Shown one piece after another: positions 9,205 to 22,485 of a DNA stretch of 64,000 bases. The translations under genes and the position numbers were made by a program. Positions within the stretch are counted from its first letter, which is position 1. Every line of letters begins with the position of its first letter. Source of the DNA: Narthecium ossifragum (Eukaryota; Streptophyta; Magnoliopsida; Dioscoreales; Nartheciaceae); contig OY986971.1 of NCBI GenBank assembly GCA_963920575.1, positions 10,356,779-10,420,778 of the forward strand, given 5' to 3'. The notes under the pieces were generated by a model, which did no database searches, was not told where the DNA came from, and worked only from the letters and a program-made list of their open reading frames with translations.

Positions 9205-11855
9205 AACCCTACAATGAAAGAGGTAGTCAAAACTGAAGTGTTGAAATTATTAGATGCAGGATTATCTATCCTATTGCTGATAGCAAATGGGTAAGTCCTA
9301 CACAGGTTGTGCCTAAAAAATCTGGTGTCACTGTTGTTAAGAATGAAAGTGGAGACTTTGTCCCCACTAAATTAGTGACAGGATGACGTATGTGCATAGA
9401 TTATAGAAAATTGAATGCTGCCACCCGTAAGGATCATTTTCCACTGCCTTTTCTAGATCAGATTTTAGAGAGAGTAGCTGGACATCCTTTTTATTGTTTT
9501 CTCGACGGTTATTTTGGATATTATCATATTGAGATTGCTTTAGAGGATCAGGAAAAAACTACTTTTACATGTCCTTTTGGTACTTATGCTTTCCGTAGAA
9601 TGCCATTTGGATTGTGTAATGCTCCTCCTACTTTTCAGCGTTGCATGATGAGTATGTTTGCTGATATGATCGAGGAATGTATGGAGGTATATATGGATGA
9701 CTTGACTGTATTTGGTAATACTTTTGATGCATGCTTACAAAACTTAAAGAGAGTCTTGAGCAGGTGTGAGGAGAAGAACCTTGTGCTTAATTGGGAAAAG
9801 TGTCACTTCATGGTGCCCTCAGGCATTGTGTTGGGCCATATTGTCTCTTCCAAAGGCATTGAGGTAGATCGATCAAAAATCGATCTCATCTCAAATCTTC
9901 CTGTGCCAAAGACCGTTAAAGATGTTAGATCCTTTCTAGGGCATGCTGGTTTTTACAGGAGATTCATTCAAAATTTTTCTGCCATTGCTCGTCCTTTATG
10001 TAATCTGTTGATAAAGGATACCCCTTTTGAGTGGACTATTGATTGTCAGAAGGCTTTTCAAGCCTTGATTGATAAATTGACTTCCGCACCTATTGTGCAA
10101 CCACCCGATTGGAGCCTTCCTTTTGAATTGATGTGTGATGCAAGTGATTTTGCTGTGGGAGCTGTATTAGGACAGCGAAAAGATGGTAAACCTCATGTTA
10201 TTCATTATGCTAGCCGAACCTTGAATAATGCACAGATGAATTATTCTATCACTGAGAAAGAACTATTGGCTATAGTCTTTGCATTAGACAAGTTTCGTGC
10301 TTATTTGATTGGTTCTCCCATTACTATTTTCACTGATCATGCCGCACTTAAGTACCTTCTCACCAAGAAGGATGCTAAAGCGCGCCTAATTCGTTGGATA
10401 TTAATCTTACAGGAATTCGATATCTCCATCAAAGATAAAAAGGGCGTGGAGAACGTTGTTGCTGATCACCTATCAAGGCTGATGGTGGAAGTAGCGGAAG
10501 ATGAGCCACCAATCATGGATGACTTCCCTGATGAGCAACTCTTTTCAGTTGTAAGACTACCCTGGTATGCGCACATTGTTAATTACTTAGCGACAGGTGA
10601 GATCCCTTCCTTTTGGAGTGCGCAGGATAAGCGTAGATTTTTTGTTGAGGTAAAGAAATTTTATTGGGATGATCCTTGTTTGTTTAAGTATTGTCCTGAC
10701 CAGATTATGCGCAGGTGTGTCCCTGATTATGAAATCGAAAGCATCATTACATTCTGTCACTCTCATGCATGTGGAGGCCATTTTTCGATGAAAAAGACTG
10801 CTGCTAAAATTCTTCAATGTGGTTTTTACTGGCCTACTATGTTTCGTGACGTTAATATTTTCTGCAAATCCTGTGATAGATGCCTAACACTAGGAGCTTT
10901 ATCTAGGAGACATATGATGCCTTTGAACCCCATTCAAGCTGTAGAGATTTTTGATTGTTGGGGTATAGACTTTATGGGACCCTTTCCTTCTTCTTTTGGC
11001 TATTTATATATATTGTTGGCTGTGGAATACGTGTCTAAGTGGGTGGAGGCTATTGCATGTAGGAATAATGATCATTCCACTGTCATCAAGTTTCTTAAAG
11101 AGCATGTTTTGTCTAGATTTGGTACTCCTAGGGTCATTATTAGTGACCAAGGATCCCATTTTTGTAACCGCTCTTTTGGGTCTTTGATGCGCAGGTATGG
11201 AGTTACACATAAGATTTCCACTGCTTATCATCCACAGACGAATGGCCAAGCTGAATTAGCCAATAGAGAGATAAAGCAAATCCTGGAGAAGACAGTGAGC
11301 CCCAACCGAAAGGACTGGTCCTTGAGGCTATCAGACGCGTTGTGGGCATATCGCACTGCCTACAAGACTACCTTGGGGATGTCGCCGTTTCGCCTTATTT
11401 ATGGAAAACCATGTCATCTTCCAGTTGAATTAGAACATAAGGCATATTGGGCTATTAAGTCACTAAATCTTACTTTGGATGCTGCAGGTCAGGAACGAAA
11501 ACTCCAGCTGTCTGAGCTAGAGGAACTCAGGAACGATGCTTATGAGAGTTCTAGGATTTTCAAGGCAAAGACAAAGGCCTACCATGACAAGAAGATCTTG
11601 CGGAAGACGTTTCAAGTCGGACAGCAAGCTTATCTGTATGACACACGACTGCATCTTCATCCTGGGAAGCTGAGATCACGCTGGACAGGCCCCTTCACCA
11701 TTAGAAGAATATTTGAGAATGGGGCTGTGGAAGTTGAAGACCCAAAGGATGGGAGATTATTTACAGTTAATGGACAGCGTTTGAAACAGATTCCAGAGAG
11801 AGCGGACCCTGAGGAGCACACCATTTCTCTCGTAGACCCTGTCTACGAGGGATGA
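9205..11855 (+). pseudogene. pol: C1 reverse transcriptase, RNase H and integrase
   Basis: A one-base deletion near 9257 and a TGA at 9384-9386 (Trp in C2) break the start. From 9390 an 821-codon frame is intact. RT has YMDD at residues 101-104. RNase H acidic residues are at about D250, E289/291, D316 and D359. The integrase zinc finger is H457/459-H464-C495-C498. The integrase triad is D527, D586 and E622, with exactly 35 residues between the last two. There is no chromodomain; the frame ends after a basic [12 protein letters not shown] C-terminal domain. RT/RNase H would copy the RNA and integrase would insert the DNA. The three catalytic sites are undamaged, so this C-terminal block is the best-preserved coding stretch in the window. 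Confidence 0.92.
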
Positions 11856-12177
11856 TCTTTCTCCTATCTATCATTTCCCTTTTTGATTAGGATAGTTTGT
11901 TTTAGTTTGTTTGCTTTTGTTTTCATTTGTTTTTGTCTGCTCTCTTATTTCTTAGGATGTTGGACCACCGTTTGCCTTGCTTGAGGAATTCGACCACTAT
12001 TCTGGAGATGAGAAATTCGGCCACCATGAGGAGCCTTGAGGAGATAATCGATATTCTGTCAGGTGGCCTCGCTCTTATTTCGATTTCCTATTTTTATTTC
12101 TGTCATATATGAAAATTCAGCCAACACCCTTCTACTTATTTACATGATTAGCACAGATTGAGGACAATGTGAATTTC

Positions 12178-12191
12178 AGGTTGGGGGGTGT
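12178..12191 (+). other. Second, internal polypurine-like tract of C1
   Basis: It is nearly identical to the terminal tract at 13078-13091 and lies about 900 bp upstream of it. It is also present in C2 (about 19981-19993, minus strand), so both copies have been kept. Confidence 0.6.
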
Positions 12192-12539
12192 AGGCATGCA
12201 TGACCTTATGCATGCTACCTTATTGAGTTTAGTAATGTTGAATTGATTATGTTATTAGAAATTGTACTTGAGCTGAAATTTTTATGCTTATTATGCATGT
12301 TGCTTTCATATGGATTGACCAATACATTGATTGCATGCGTGATAACCTGAACGTATAGCATCATGTGATCCACACACGAACACTTTATGTGCAGTGGTAA
12401 TTATACTCACTAGAGGAATGAGCATGCTATTGTCCATCGAGACCATGATTTCAACATTAGCTAGTGTTGAGTATTGCATGCAGAAAAAAAAAAACAGAAA
12501 AAGTTCTGGAGCTTGATAAAGCTGTGCCTAAACAACTAT

Positions 12540-12720
12540 TAAGTGATCTACTAAGTAACCGGGTGTTCTTGCCTCAGGAAGCGGGGAGCTCGCGTAAAAA
12601 GGTAGAAGCACTTATAGCGAAAAAAAAAAAAACTACTAAATGTTTTGCTAAGTAACCGGGTCTCTGCGGCTCAAGAAGCGGAGAGTGCTCGCGTAAAAAG
12701 GCAAAATGTCTGATAGTTGA
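12540..12720 (+). repeat. Imperfect tandem repeat in the C1 tail
   Basis: Two units of roughly 100 bp each carry CTAAGTAACCGGGT, a CTCA-GAAGCGG stretch and CTCGCGTAAAAAGG, then an A-rich run. C2 has the same pair (about 19390-19560, minus strand). Confidence 0.7.
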
Positions 12721-13077
12721 AAAGAAAAAAATAGAGAAAGAGCATGCTGTACTTAAAGTGCGAGGGTTGGATGATTGGTCATGATGATAGTAGTGTGTTT
12801 GGACTAATGGTGGGTAGAAGTTGCTTCTATACGTAACATTTATTTGTCACGTCATATGTGTTCTTCTGGATGGTGATTAGCATGTTTTGATGTGTAGAAG
12901 TTGATTTCATATGTTGGTAGTATGTGTCTGAGTATAAGAAGTTTTCATGCTCTGTACTGTATGAAACACTATTGACTTGATAAGGTAGAATTTTTATCAT
13001 GCTTGTCTACATCCTTGAACCGTTAGTGTGCTTAATTATATTCTATGCGCTTTGAATTGCTAGAGACTAGCAATAAG

Positions 13078-13091
13078 CTGGTTGGGGGGTG
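13078..13091 (+). other. Polypurine tract of C1
   Basis: CTGGTTGGGGGGTG sits immediately before the 3' LTR start TGATGAG. Confidence 0.8.
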
Positions 13092-14820
13092 TGATGAGTG
13101 CTTGAAAGTGCACTCTGAACAACCTTAAAACCATCTCAATTGCTAAATTATTATCCTTAATTAGCATCTTTATTACTATTTTTATATCTATATGTTGCTT
13201 CACATGGTTGTTTGAAAAATGCAGGAAATTGGAGCTAAAAGAAGCTGAAAAGAGTATATGGATCTACTTCAACAATTAATCTGTACCTGCTCATGAAGAA
13301 TCAGATGATGTGCCATATATGGTTGGAAAACTCTTGAAGTCTAGATTCTGGGGAATTTTACGGTTCGTGATTCCGAGTTTTCTAGAAGAAGTTACGGCAA
13401 TTTCAGTACCGATGCGCAGTCTGAATGGCAGAAAGGAAAATAAGCTGGAAGTCCGAGCGATCCGCCGATCGATCGGACCTGACAAAATCATGACAGAACA
13501 TGTGTTATTTGGCTGAATATGATCCGATCGATCCCTCCTTCGCTCCCATAGGGTCCGATCGATCCGACACCAATGGTCCGATCGATCGGACTCGGAAAAA
13601 GTCAAAAACAGCGGATTTTTACTCAACCAATCGATCCAACATACATAATCCGATCGATCGGACTTGGGAATTAAAGGGTGACAGAACGTATGCTTTTTAA
13701 AGGAGCAGAGTTCGATCGATCCGTCCATCGATCGGACACGGGCAAAGCTAGAAGATTGGAGATCTCAAGAGACCAATCGATCCAACATCCCGAGAAGGAT
13801 CGATCGGACTTGCCCAGTGACGAAAATCAACGGTTTTGATTAATCCGAGTTTACTAATTCTTGGACCCTATAAATAGGAAACTTAGGGCTAATAAAAGGG
13901 GACTTCTTGGACGTTTTTGGAGGCTCTTTTCTGGGTGTTTCTCAAGGGAAGAAGATGAAGGAATCTCCATCCATGGCCGAGTAATCCGCGGGCATGGCGG
14001 ACGGATGATCTAGCGAGGATTAGGGTTTCTTCTCCAACAATGGTTCATGTTTTTAATCTTTATTGTTAAACTCTTCTTATGTATTGGATCTTCACAGATT
14101 GCTTTGTGGTTAAACATTATTATAAATCCAGTCATGCTTCTTTTATGATATTGTGATCCCATAGTTATCTCCTTCAATTCTCCTACCGAGTCTCATGAGA
14201 CCTTTGCTATACATTGCCCGTAGTGACAGCTGGTATTGTATATTCTTAGGGATCTGGTTAGATAAGGTTGGGGCTCTATACCGTGAGATCTTTGCTATGC
14301 ATTGCCGATTGTGAGAGTTGGTATTGTGTATTCTTAGAGATCCGGTTAGAGTTAGGGCTTTGTCCCGATGAACTTTTGCTACGCGTTGCCTGTAGTAACA
14401 GCCGGTATCGTGTATTCTTAGGTTTGGTTGGATGAAGTTAGAATTATAAAAAGGAAGAACCAATCATAGGAAGAGACATTTATATTTTATCAGATTCATA
14501 ATTCTATATCTTCCGGTTAAGGCGATTGGGATGTGAATCCCTTAACTGAGTTTTATATGAACCATTGAGAAGAGAAGGACCTAAATCCGAGTGAAGTGAT
14601 TCCTGAATCCTAGCCTCATTCAAATCTTGATTTCTTTCGTTAACTTTATCTTACCATTACATCTTCGATCTATTTTCTTAACTTTCATCGCTCTTGATTG
14701 TTTTTAATTCATTGTTATCTGTGTTTCTGGATCTTTCCTGCTTGTCTCTCTGTGGGATTCGACCTCTCTTATGCTGTACCGCATCGCGACCGCTGTGCGT
14801 GACACATTTGAGCGACATCA
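13092..14820 (+). repeat. 3' LTR of C1
   Basis: It is the same length as the 5' LTR (1,729 bp), with only scattered substitutions and the same GATCGATC core (about 13460-13805, seven octamers). TATAAATA is at 13869-13876. The end GAGCGACATCA is followed by the TSD-like ATTAA. Confidence 0.93.
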
Positions 14821-15346
14821 ATTAACAACTTTACAATCTCCCAAAAAACTCTTGGGTATCCTTCAAGTTCACTCTTGGATGTCTCTCACAAATTCTACTT
14901 GACAACTTGAAGTAGTTTTACAAAGTTATGCTCACACATAAAAAGGATAAACTTGCTACAAATATTTCCAAATGATCCCTTAGCTCTCCCTAAGTTGGTT
15001 GCAAGTTTGCTACACCACTATTTTTATAGCTGAGCTCCAAAAGCCTCCTAATTGCCTTTGTGAGGACCCGTTCCTCTAACCTGGCTTGACCACGTAGGTC
15101 GAGGGCCGTTTTCCTGTTGGTTTGGTTCTGTGTTAGAATGCGATTGGGCGATCGTATTGGCATTTTAGACCCCAAGGCTAATTTGGTAAAATTGCACCCT
15201 GGGGATCAGTTTTACACACGCGTTATGCAGACACTGCCTTGAATTGATGTATGTGATTGATTAGAACCTTAGGGGTGCTTTTAATCGGAAGATCAGAGCT
15301 CTATCAGGAGGGATCAAATCGGACGGTCGAGATCGTTTCAGATCTC

Positions 15347-15354
15347 TATAAATA
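15347..15354 (+). promoter_or_regulatory. TATA box of LTR E
   Basis: TATAAATA in ctcTATAAATAcccc, followed by a pyrimidine-rich leader, as in a plant LTR promoter. Confidence 0.55.
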
Positions 15355-17318
15355 CCCCTCATTTCTCTCTCTCCTCCTTCTTTTCCTTTTCTCTCTCTTC
15401 CTCTCTCCTATTGGCTACCGGATTCGAGCTCCGGCTGTGGTTTTCTGGAGCGGAAACACGACGATCGAAGCTGAGGATCTTGTAGATCGCATGCACGTCC
15501 ATACATGTAGGTATTTCTACTAAATTTCTACGGTTTGGTTTCCTTAGGATTGATTTAATGTGGTTGTGATGTATTTGTGTTTGTTAGAATATTGTGTAAC
15601 TTGATTAGAGTAGTGTAATAGCGTGTTTAGAACACTTCTACCTTGTCAATTTTATATTCTATCGGACGAATTCTATATTTCTCATCGTTTCATCGGTTTT
15701 CGTGGGTTTTTGGCTATTTTGGCCTAAATCTGAAATTCAACCGTCAGAAATTGGATTTCTTGATACTATTAGGTTCCCTATCATCAATTGCACTTTTCCC
15801 AAAAATTTGGTTTGATTTGGATTGGTTTTGATAGATCGAAGCCAAGAAATTTGGTTTTCAGCACTATTCACTGTATCAGCCGACGTGTGAACGATCGACT
15901 CTTTTGTATGTTAGTGTTTTGTCTCGTCTGAACAAGATCGATCTTCTTGTGCTAAGATGATCGATCTCTTCTTTGACAAAGGGTGCTCTTAGGGATGATT
16001 GAAGATCGATCCCTTTTTTCTAGACAGAACGCTCTCTTAAGGAAGATCGATCTTCTTGTGAGGGAAGATTGATCTCTTCATTGACAGAGTGCACGTAGAT
16101 TGATCAATCTTTTTGGGTAAAACGATCGATCTCTTATTTGCTGATTGTTATTTATGATTCGAATTTTAATGATTTTGATTTCTTTTCAATCCAAATCTCT
16201 TGCATATCCTTTCAAACGATGTTTAACGACGAGTATGATGTTTTGTTTGTGATTTCAATGAATTTGATCGGAGACGCATAGTTTTGAGAGAATTTACATG
16301 TTTATCGATTTTAATCGATTTTCTCTAATTTTGTCGATCAACTGTTTCCTGATCGACTCAATACTATAGTATATCATTTTGATACATGTTTCGGACTACC
16401 CATTGACCTTTTATGGATATGACGGATTTTTGGAGAGGTTTTTATGTTAAGGTTTTCCATTGTAAGATTTTAATTGCATATCTTGTATGCTTAGAATAAA
16501 TGCCTAGGGTCGGCGGTGTGTCTGTATCTATTTTCTTTGTGGATCAACAAGGGGAGGCATGCCCCTTAGGAATGTGTAAAATAAATTAGCCGAATATGTG
16601 CCCTACTGCTTTAACTATAGCCCAACTATTTGCCGGCGTGCGCCGAGGGCGGTACTGTAGAATGATTGATTTGTCGTTGAATGGCTGCTTGTTGGGTTAC
16701 TTTATCGGTTGTCTTATCGTTGTACTTGTTAACCAGTTATCCACAAGATAACTGTGGAATCTTAACATGTTGTGTGCCGGTGTCGCACCGAGGGTTATTG
16801 TATAACGGTATTGTAATATCGATCTTGTTTGATCTCTTATTACTTTATTGCTTAACCTGTTGAACTCTGATGTTGATGTGGCATATAGTCACATCTAGGT
16901 TAGATGCTTCTATAGGTACATGCACTGTATGCACTAGAGGCATTCAAGGTTAGGCGTGGGTGATGGGTTATTTGCCGATCCGACGGCTCGGGTAGCTCGG
17001 AACTAGCCCTATGACCGTGGTTGGGTAGCAAGGCTGTCGCGCCCCGACGCGAACCGGAACCTAACGAAACACGGAAAAAGCTGGCGAGGATTCCCTCTAA
17101 CCTATTGGTCTCCCAAACAATTCACCAAAATCACCCTCAATTAAAAGACATTAATTTAATGAAACCTCGAATCACAGATTACAAACCCAAAAAGATTTAA
17201 TATACAAATCCTCGGAGAGGGAGAGATCCAAATACAACATTTATACTCCCGTAGGAGGCTAAGTAACAAAAGGGTAAAAAGATGTAAAGATCACCACCTC
17301 TCAAACTCCACCTGGCGC

Positions 17319-19008
17319 TGATATCGCTCAAATGTGTCACGCACAGCGGTCACGATGCAGTACAACATAAGAGAGGTCGAACCCACAGATAGACAAGCAG
17401 AAAATATCCAAAATGCAAATAACAATGAATTGAAAACAAACGAGAACTTGAGAATTAACTAAATTAGATCAAAAGATTTAATGATAATGTAAGGTTAACT
17501 AGAGATATCAGGATTTTGATAAGGCTAGGCTTCAGGAATCACTTCACTCGGATTTAGGTTCTTCTCTTCTCAATGGTTCATATGATACTCAGTCAAGGGA
17601 TTCACATCCCAATCACCTTAACCGGGAGATATGGAATTATAAACCTAACAAAATACATAAATGTCTCTTCCTACGATTGATTCTTCCTTATTATAATTCT
17701 AACTTCATCCAATCCAAACCTAAGAATATATGATACCGGCTGTCACTACAGGCAACATATAGCAAAAGTTCATCGGGACAAAGCCCTAACTTCATCTAAA
17801 CAGATCTCTAAGAATACACAATACCAACTCTCATAATCGGCAATGCATAGCAAAGATTTCACGCGATAGAGCCCAAACCTTGTCTTACTAGATCCATAAG
17901 AATACACAATACCAGTTGTCACTACGGGCAATGCATAGCAAAGGTCTCGTGAGACTCGGTAGGAGAATCAAAAGAGATAACTATGGGATCATAAGATCAT
18001 GAAAGAAGCATAGCTGGATTCATAATATTAATCATCCACATAGAAATCTATAATCTGAAAATAATCTTTGAAGATTCAATACATAGGAAAGAGGTTAACA
18101 ATAAAGATTGAAACTATGAGCCATCGTTGGAGAAGAAGCCCTAGTCCTCGCTAGATCATCCGTCCGCCATGCCTGCGGATTACTCGGCCATGGATGGAGA
18201 TTTCTTCATCTTCTTTCTTGCTTTTTCTCCCCTCCAAAGCTCTGTAGAAAACCCCCTTGGGACCTCCCAAATTTCGGATTAAATAAGGAACCCCGAAATT
18301 AGGGTTTTAGTTGAGTTGAACTCGGATTTCCTGAAGGCAGCCCTATTCCAGTCACAACTGGGTCTAATCCAGCCGGTATTTGGAAACTTATTCAACACGA
18401 AAGTTGTGTATTTGGAAGTCTTCTACCAGCACCCGAAGATTTCGCAATATTCTGAGTTATATAGAATATTTGACGAATATTCTCCTCAGCTTCGACAGAA
18501 CAGTTTTCCAGCTTTGGTAACTTCATATATTCTTCCAATCTGCTATCACACCGTCCAGAATCTCACAAATTGTCCAACATAAAAGTTGTAGATCTCTGAA
18601 CTTTCTATCACGTATTCAAATTTCAGAATATTTAGACTTGCAGAGAATATGTTACGAATATTTCCCTACCTGCGCATCAAATCAATCTTCTTCTTCCGTA
18701 ACTGCTTTGTCTGCACCTCTCGTAATCAAAATAGCATATCTTCATCTAGAAAACTCCAAATCGCGAACCGTAAAATTCTCCCGAAACTAAACTTCAAGAG
18801 CTTTCCAACCATATATGATACATCAGCTGGTTCTTCATGAGCAGGTACAGTTTCGGCGTTAAAGACCCATCTTTGCTTCAATTTCCTGCATAATACAAAT
18901 AACTTTATGAAACAACATATACGAATGAAATCATCTATATTACTCATGAAAACTAAGCGAATAAGCTGCTCTTAGTCATGTTCAGAGTGCACTTTCATGC
19001 ACTCATCA
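17319..19008 (-). repeat. 3' LTR of C2, with a different U3 core from C1
   Basis: On the minus strand it starts TGATGAGTGCATG and ends GAGCGATATCA, as in C1. The core (about 18250-18700) has no GATCGATC. It holds several GAATATTC or near-GAATATT motifs instead (near 18450-18485 and 18625-18665). The stretch AATCCGAGTTCAACTCAACT matches solo LTR J better than C1. Confidence 0.9.
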
Positions 19009-20288
19009 CACCCCCCAACCAGCTTATTGCTAGTCTCTAGCAATTCAAAGCGCATAAAATATAATTAAGCACACTAACGGTTCAAGGATGTAGACATGCA
19101 TGATAAAAATTCTGCCTTATCAAGTCAATAGTGTGTTACACAGTATAGAGGATGAAAACTTCTTATACTCATACACATAGTACCAACATATGAAATCAAC
19201 TTCTACACATCAAACATGTTAATCACTATCCAGAAGAACACATGTGACGTGACAAATAAATGTTACGTACAGAAGCAAATTCTACCCACCATTAGTCCAA
19301 ACACACTACTATCTTCATGACCAATCATCCAACCCTCGCACTTTAAGTACAGCATGCTCTTTCTTTCTTTTTTTCTTTTCAACTATCAGACACTTTGCCT
19401 TTTTACGCGAGCACTCTCCGTTTCTTGAGGCGCAGAGACCCGGTTACTTAGCAAAACACTTAATAGTTTTTTTTATAGCTATAAGTGGTTCTACTTTTTT
19501 ACGCGAGCTCCCCGCTTCCTGAGGCAAGAACACCCGGTTACTCTGTAGATCACTTAATAGTTGTTTAGGCACAGCTTGATCAAGCTCCAGAACTTTTTCT
19601 CTCTTTTTTTCTCTGCATGCAATACTCAACACTAGCTAATGTTTAGGCACAGCTTGATCAACCTCCAGAACTTTTTTCTCTTTTGTTCTGCATGCAATAC
19701 TCAACACTAGCTAATGTTGAAATTATGGTCTAAATTGACAATAGCATGCTCATTCCTCTGGTGAGTATAATTGCCACTGAACATAAAGTGTTCGTGTGTG
19801 AATCACATGATGTTCTACCTTCAGGTTATCACGCATGCAATCAACGTATAGGTCAATCCATATGAAAGCAACATGCATAATAAGCATAAAAAATTCAGCT
19901 TAAGTACAATTTCTAGTAACATAATCAATTCAACACTACTAAACTCAATAAGGTAGCATGCCTAAGGTCATGCATGCCTACACCCCCCAACCCGAAATTC
20001 ACATTGTCCTCAATGTGTGCTAATCATGTAAATAGCAGAAGGGTGTTGGCTGAATTTTCATATATGACATAACTAAGAATATGAAATCAAAATAGGAGCG
20101 AGGCCACCTGATAGAATATCGATTATCTCCTCAAGGCTCCTCATGGTGGCCGAAAGCTAGATCAAGGAAGACGGAAGTCCAAGCATCCTAAAAACATAAA
20201 ATTGCAAACAAAAGCAAATGAGAACGAAAGCAAATAAACGAAAACAACCTAACCTAATCAAATAGGGAAATGCTAGATAGAAGAAAGA
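19009..20288 (-). other. C2 3' untranslated tail
   Basis: This is the counterpart of 11856-13091. The terminal polypurine tract abuts the LTR (19009-19022); a second polypurine-like tract is near 19981-19993. A copy-specific tandem duplication of about 84 bp is at about 19560-19720 (two copies of the AGCTTGATCAA...TAGCTAATGTT unit), so the tail has expanded since the split from C1. Confidence 0.75.
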
Positions 20289-22482
20289 TCATCCCTCGTA
20301 GACAGGGTCTACGAGAGAAACGGTGTGCTCCTCAGGGTCCGCTTTCTCTGGAATCGGCTTCAAGCGCTGTCCATTAACCTTAAACAGCCTCCCATCTTTT
20401 GGGTCTTCAACTTCCACAGCCCCATAATCAAATATTCTGCTAACGGTGAAGGGGCCTGTCCAGCGTGATCTCAGCTTCCCAGGATGGAGATGCAGTCGCG
20501 CGTCATACAGATAAGCTTGTTGTCCTGCTTGAAATGTCTTCCGCAGGATCTTCTTGTCATGGTAGGCCTTTGTCTTTGCCTTGAAGATCCTGGAACTCTC
20601 ATAAGTATCATTCCGGAGTTCTTCCAACTCAGACAGCTGGAGTTTCCATTCCTGACCTGCAGTATCCAAATTAAAATTTAGTGACTTAATAGCCCAATAT
20701 GCCTTATGTTCTAATTCGACTGAAAGATGACATGGTTTTCCATAAATAAGGCGAAATGGCGACATCCCCAGGGTAGTCTTGTAGGCAGTGCGATATGCCC
20801 ACAACGCGTCTGATAGCCTCAAGGACCAGTCCTTTCGGTTGGGGCTCACTGTCTTCTCTAAGATTTGCTTGATCTCCCTGTTGGCTAGTTCAGCTTGGCC
20901 ATTCGTCTGTGGATGATAAGCAGTGGAAATCTTATGTGTGACTCCATACCTGCGCATCAAAGCCTCCAAGGAGCGATTACAAAAGTGTGATCCCTGGTCA
21001 CTAATAATAACTCTAGGAGTACCAAACCGGGATAAAATATGCTCTTTAAGAAACTTGATGACAGTGGAATGATCATTATTCCTACATGCAATAGCCTCCA
21101 CCTACTTAGAAACATATTCCACAGCCAATAATATATATAAATAGCCAAAAGAAGAAGGAAAGGGTCCCATAAAATCTATACCCCAACAATCAAAAATCTC
21201 TACAGCTTGAATGGGGTTCAAAGGCATCATATGTCTTCTAGATAGAGCTCCTAGCGTTAGACATCTATCACAAGATTTGCAGAAAATGTTAACATCACGA
21301 AACATAGTAGGCCAGTAAAAACCACATTGAAGAATTTTAGCAGCAGTCTTTTTCATCGAAAAATGGCCTCCACATGCATGAGAGTGACAGAATGTAATGA
21401 TGCTTTCTATTTCATAATCTGGGACACAATGACACATAATCTGGTCAGGATAATACTTAAACAGACAAGGATCATCCCAATAAAATTTCTTTACCTAAAT
21501 AAAAAATTTACGCTTATCCTGCGCACTCCAAAAGGAAGGGATCTCACCTGTCGCTAAGTAATTAACAATATGTGCATACCAGGGCAGTCGTGCAACTGAA
21601 AAGAGTTGCTCATCAGGGAAGTCATCCATGATTGGTGGCTCATCTTCCGCTACTTCCACCATCAACCTCGATAGGTGATCGGCGACAACGTTCTCCACAC
21701 CCTTTTTATCTTTTATAGAAATATCAAATTCCTGTAAGATTAATATCCAATGAATTAAGCGCGCTTTAGCATCCTTCTTGGTGAGAAGGTACTTAAGCGC
21801 GGCATGATCAGTGAAAATAGTGATAGGGGAACCAATTAAATAAGCACGAAACTTGTCTAATGCAAAGACTATAGCTAACAGTTCTTTCTCGGTGGCAGAA
21901 TAATTCATCTGGGCTAGCATAATGAATAACATGAGGTTTACCATCTTTTCGCTATCCTAAAACAGCTCCTACAGCAAAGTCACTTGCATCACACATCAAT
22001 TCAAAAGGAAGGCTCCAATCGGGTGGTTGCACAATAGGTGCGAAAGTCAATTTATCAATCAAGGCTTGAAAAGCCTCTTGACAAGCAATAGTCCACTCAA
22101 AAGGGGTATCCTTTATCAAAAGAGTACATAAAGGACGAGCAATAGCAGAAAAATTTTGGATGAACCTCCTATAAAAACCAGCATGCCCTAGAAAGGATCT
22201 AACATCTTTAACAGTCTTTGGCACAGGAAGCTTTGAGATGAGATCGATTTTTGATCGATCCACCTCAATGCCTCTAGAAGAGACAATATGGCCCAACACA
22301 ATGCCTGAGGGCACCATGAAGTGACACTTTTCCCAATTAAGCACAAGGTGCTTCTCTTCATACATGACCAAGACTCTCTTTAAGTTTTGCAAGCATGCAT
22401 CAAAAGTATTACCAAATACAGTCAAGTCATCCATATATACTTCCATACATTCCTCGATCATATCAGCAAACATACTCATCAT
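20289..22482 (-). pseudogene. pol: C2 RT C-terminal part, RNase H and integrase
   Basis: Four frame segments line up with C1 pol. RT with YMDD ([13 protein letters not shown]) is in 21952-22482. RNase H starts at [14 protein letters not shown]. Then a 17-bp deletion (near 21915) shifts the frame, and 21495-21944 continues RNase H. 21102-21437 has the integrase zinc finger HSHACGGHF...CKSCDRC and the first catalytic Asp. 20289-21101 has [22 protein letters not shown] and the C-terminal domain. Stops replace Gln, Glu and Trp codons of C1 (21949-21951 region, 21492-21494, 21099-21101). It is inactive. Confidence 0.88.
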
Positions 22483-22485
22483 GCA

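Larger units (their letters stand above)
11856..13091 (+). other. C1 3' untranslated tail
   Basis: This 1.2 kb has no recognisable gene. It contains a polypurine-like tract at 12178-12191 (AGGTTGGGGGGTGT), an imperfect tandem repeat at about 12540-12720, and the true polypurine tract at 13078-13091. C2 has the same tail. The usual env-like frame of some Athila-type elements is not visible. Confidence 0.75.
4560..14820 (+). mobile_element. Element C1: full-length Ty3/gypsy retrotransposon, tRNA-Asp primed, defective
   Basis: The 10,261-bp element has two LTRs of 1,729 bp each (4560-6288, 13092-14820) that differ at few positions. It has a primer site matching tRNA-Asp and a polypurine tract abutting the 3' LTR. 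A single collinear gag-pro-RT-RNaseH-integrase region carries no chromodomain, as in the non-chromovirus plant gypsy groups (Tat/Athila side; exact lineage not assigned). Flanks are ATTGA (4555-4559) and ATTAA (14821-14825), a TSD with one mismatch. LTR similarity indicates a fairly recent insertion. Four in-frame stops and one frameshift make it non-autonomous now. Confidence 0.9.
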
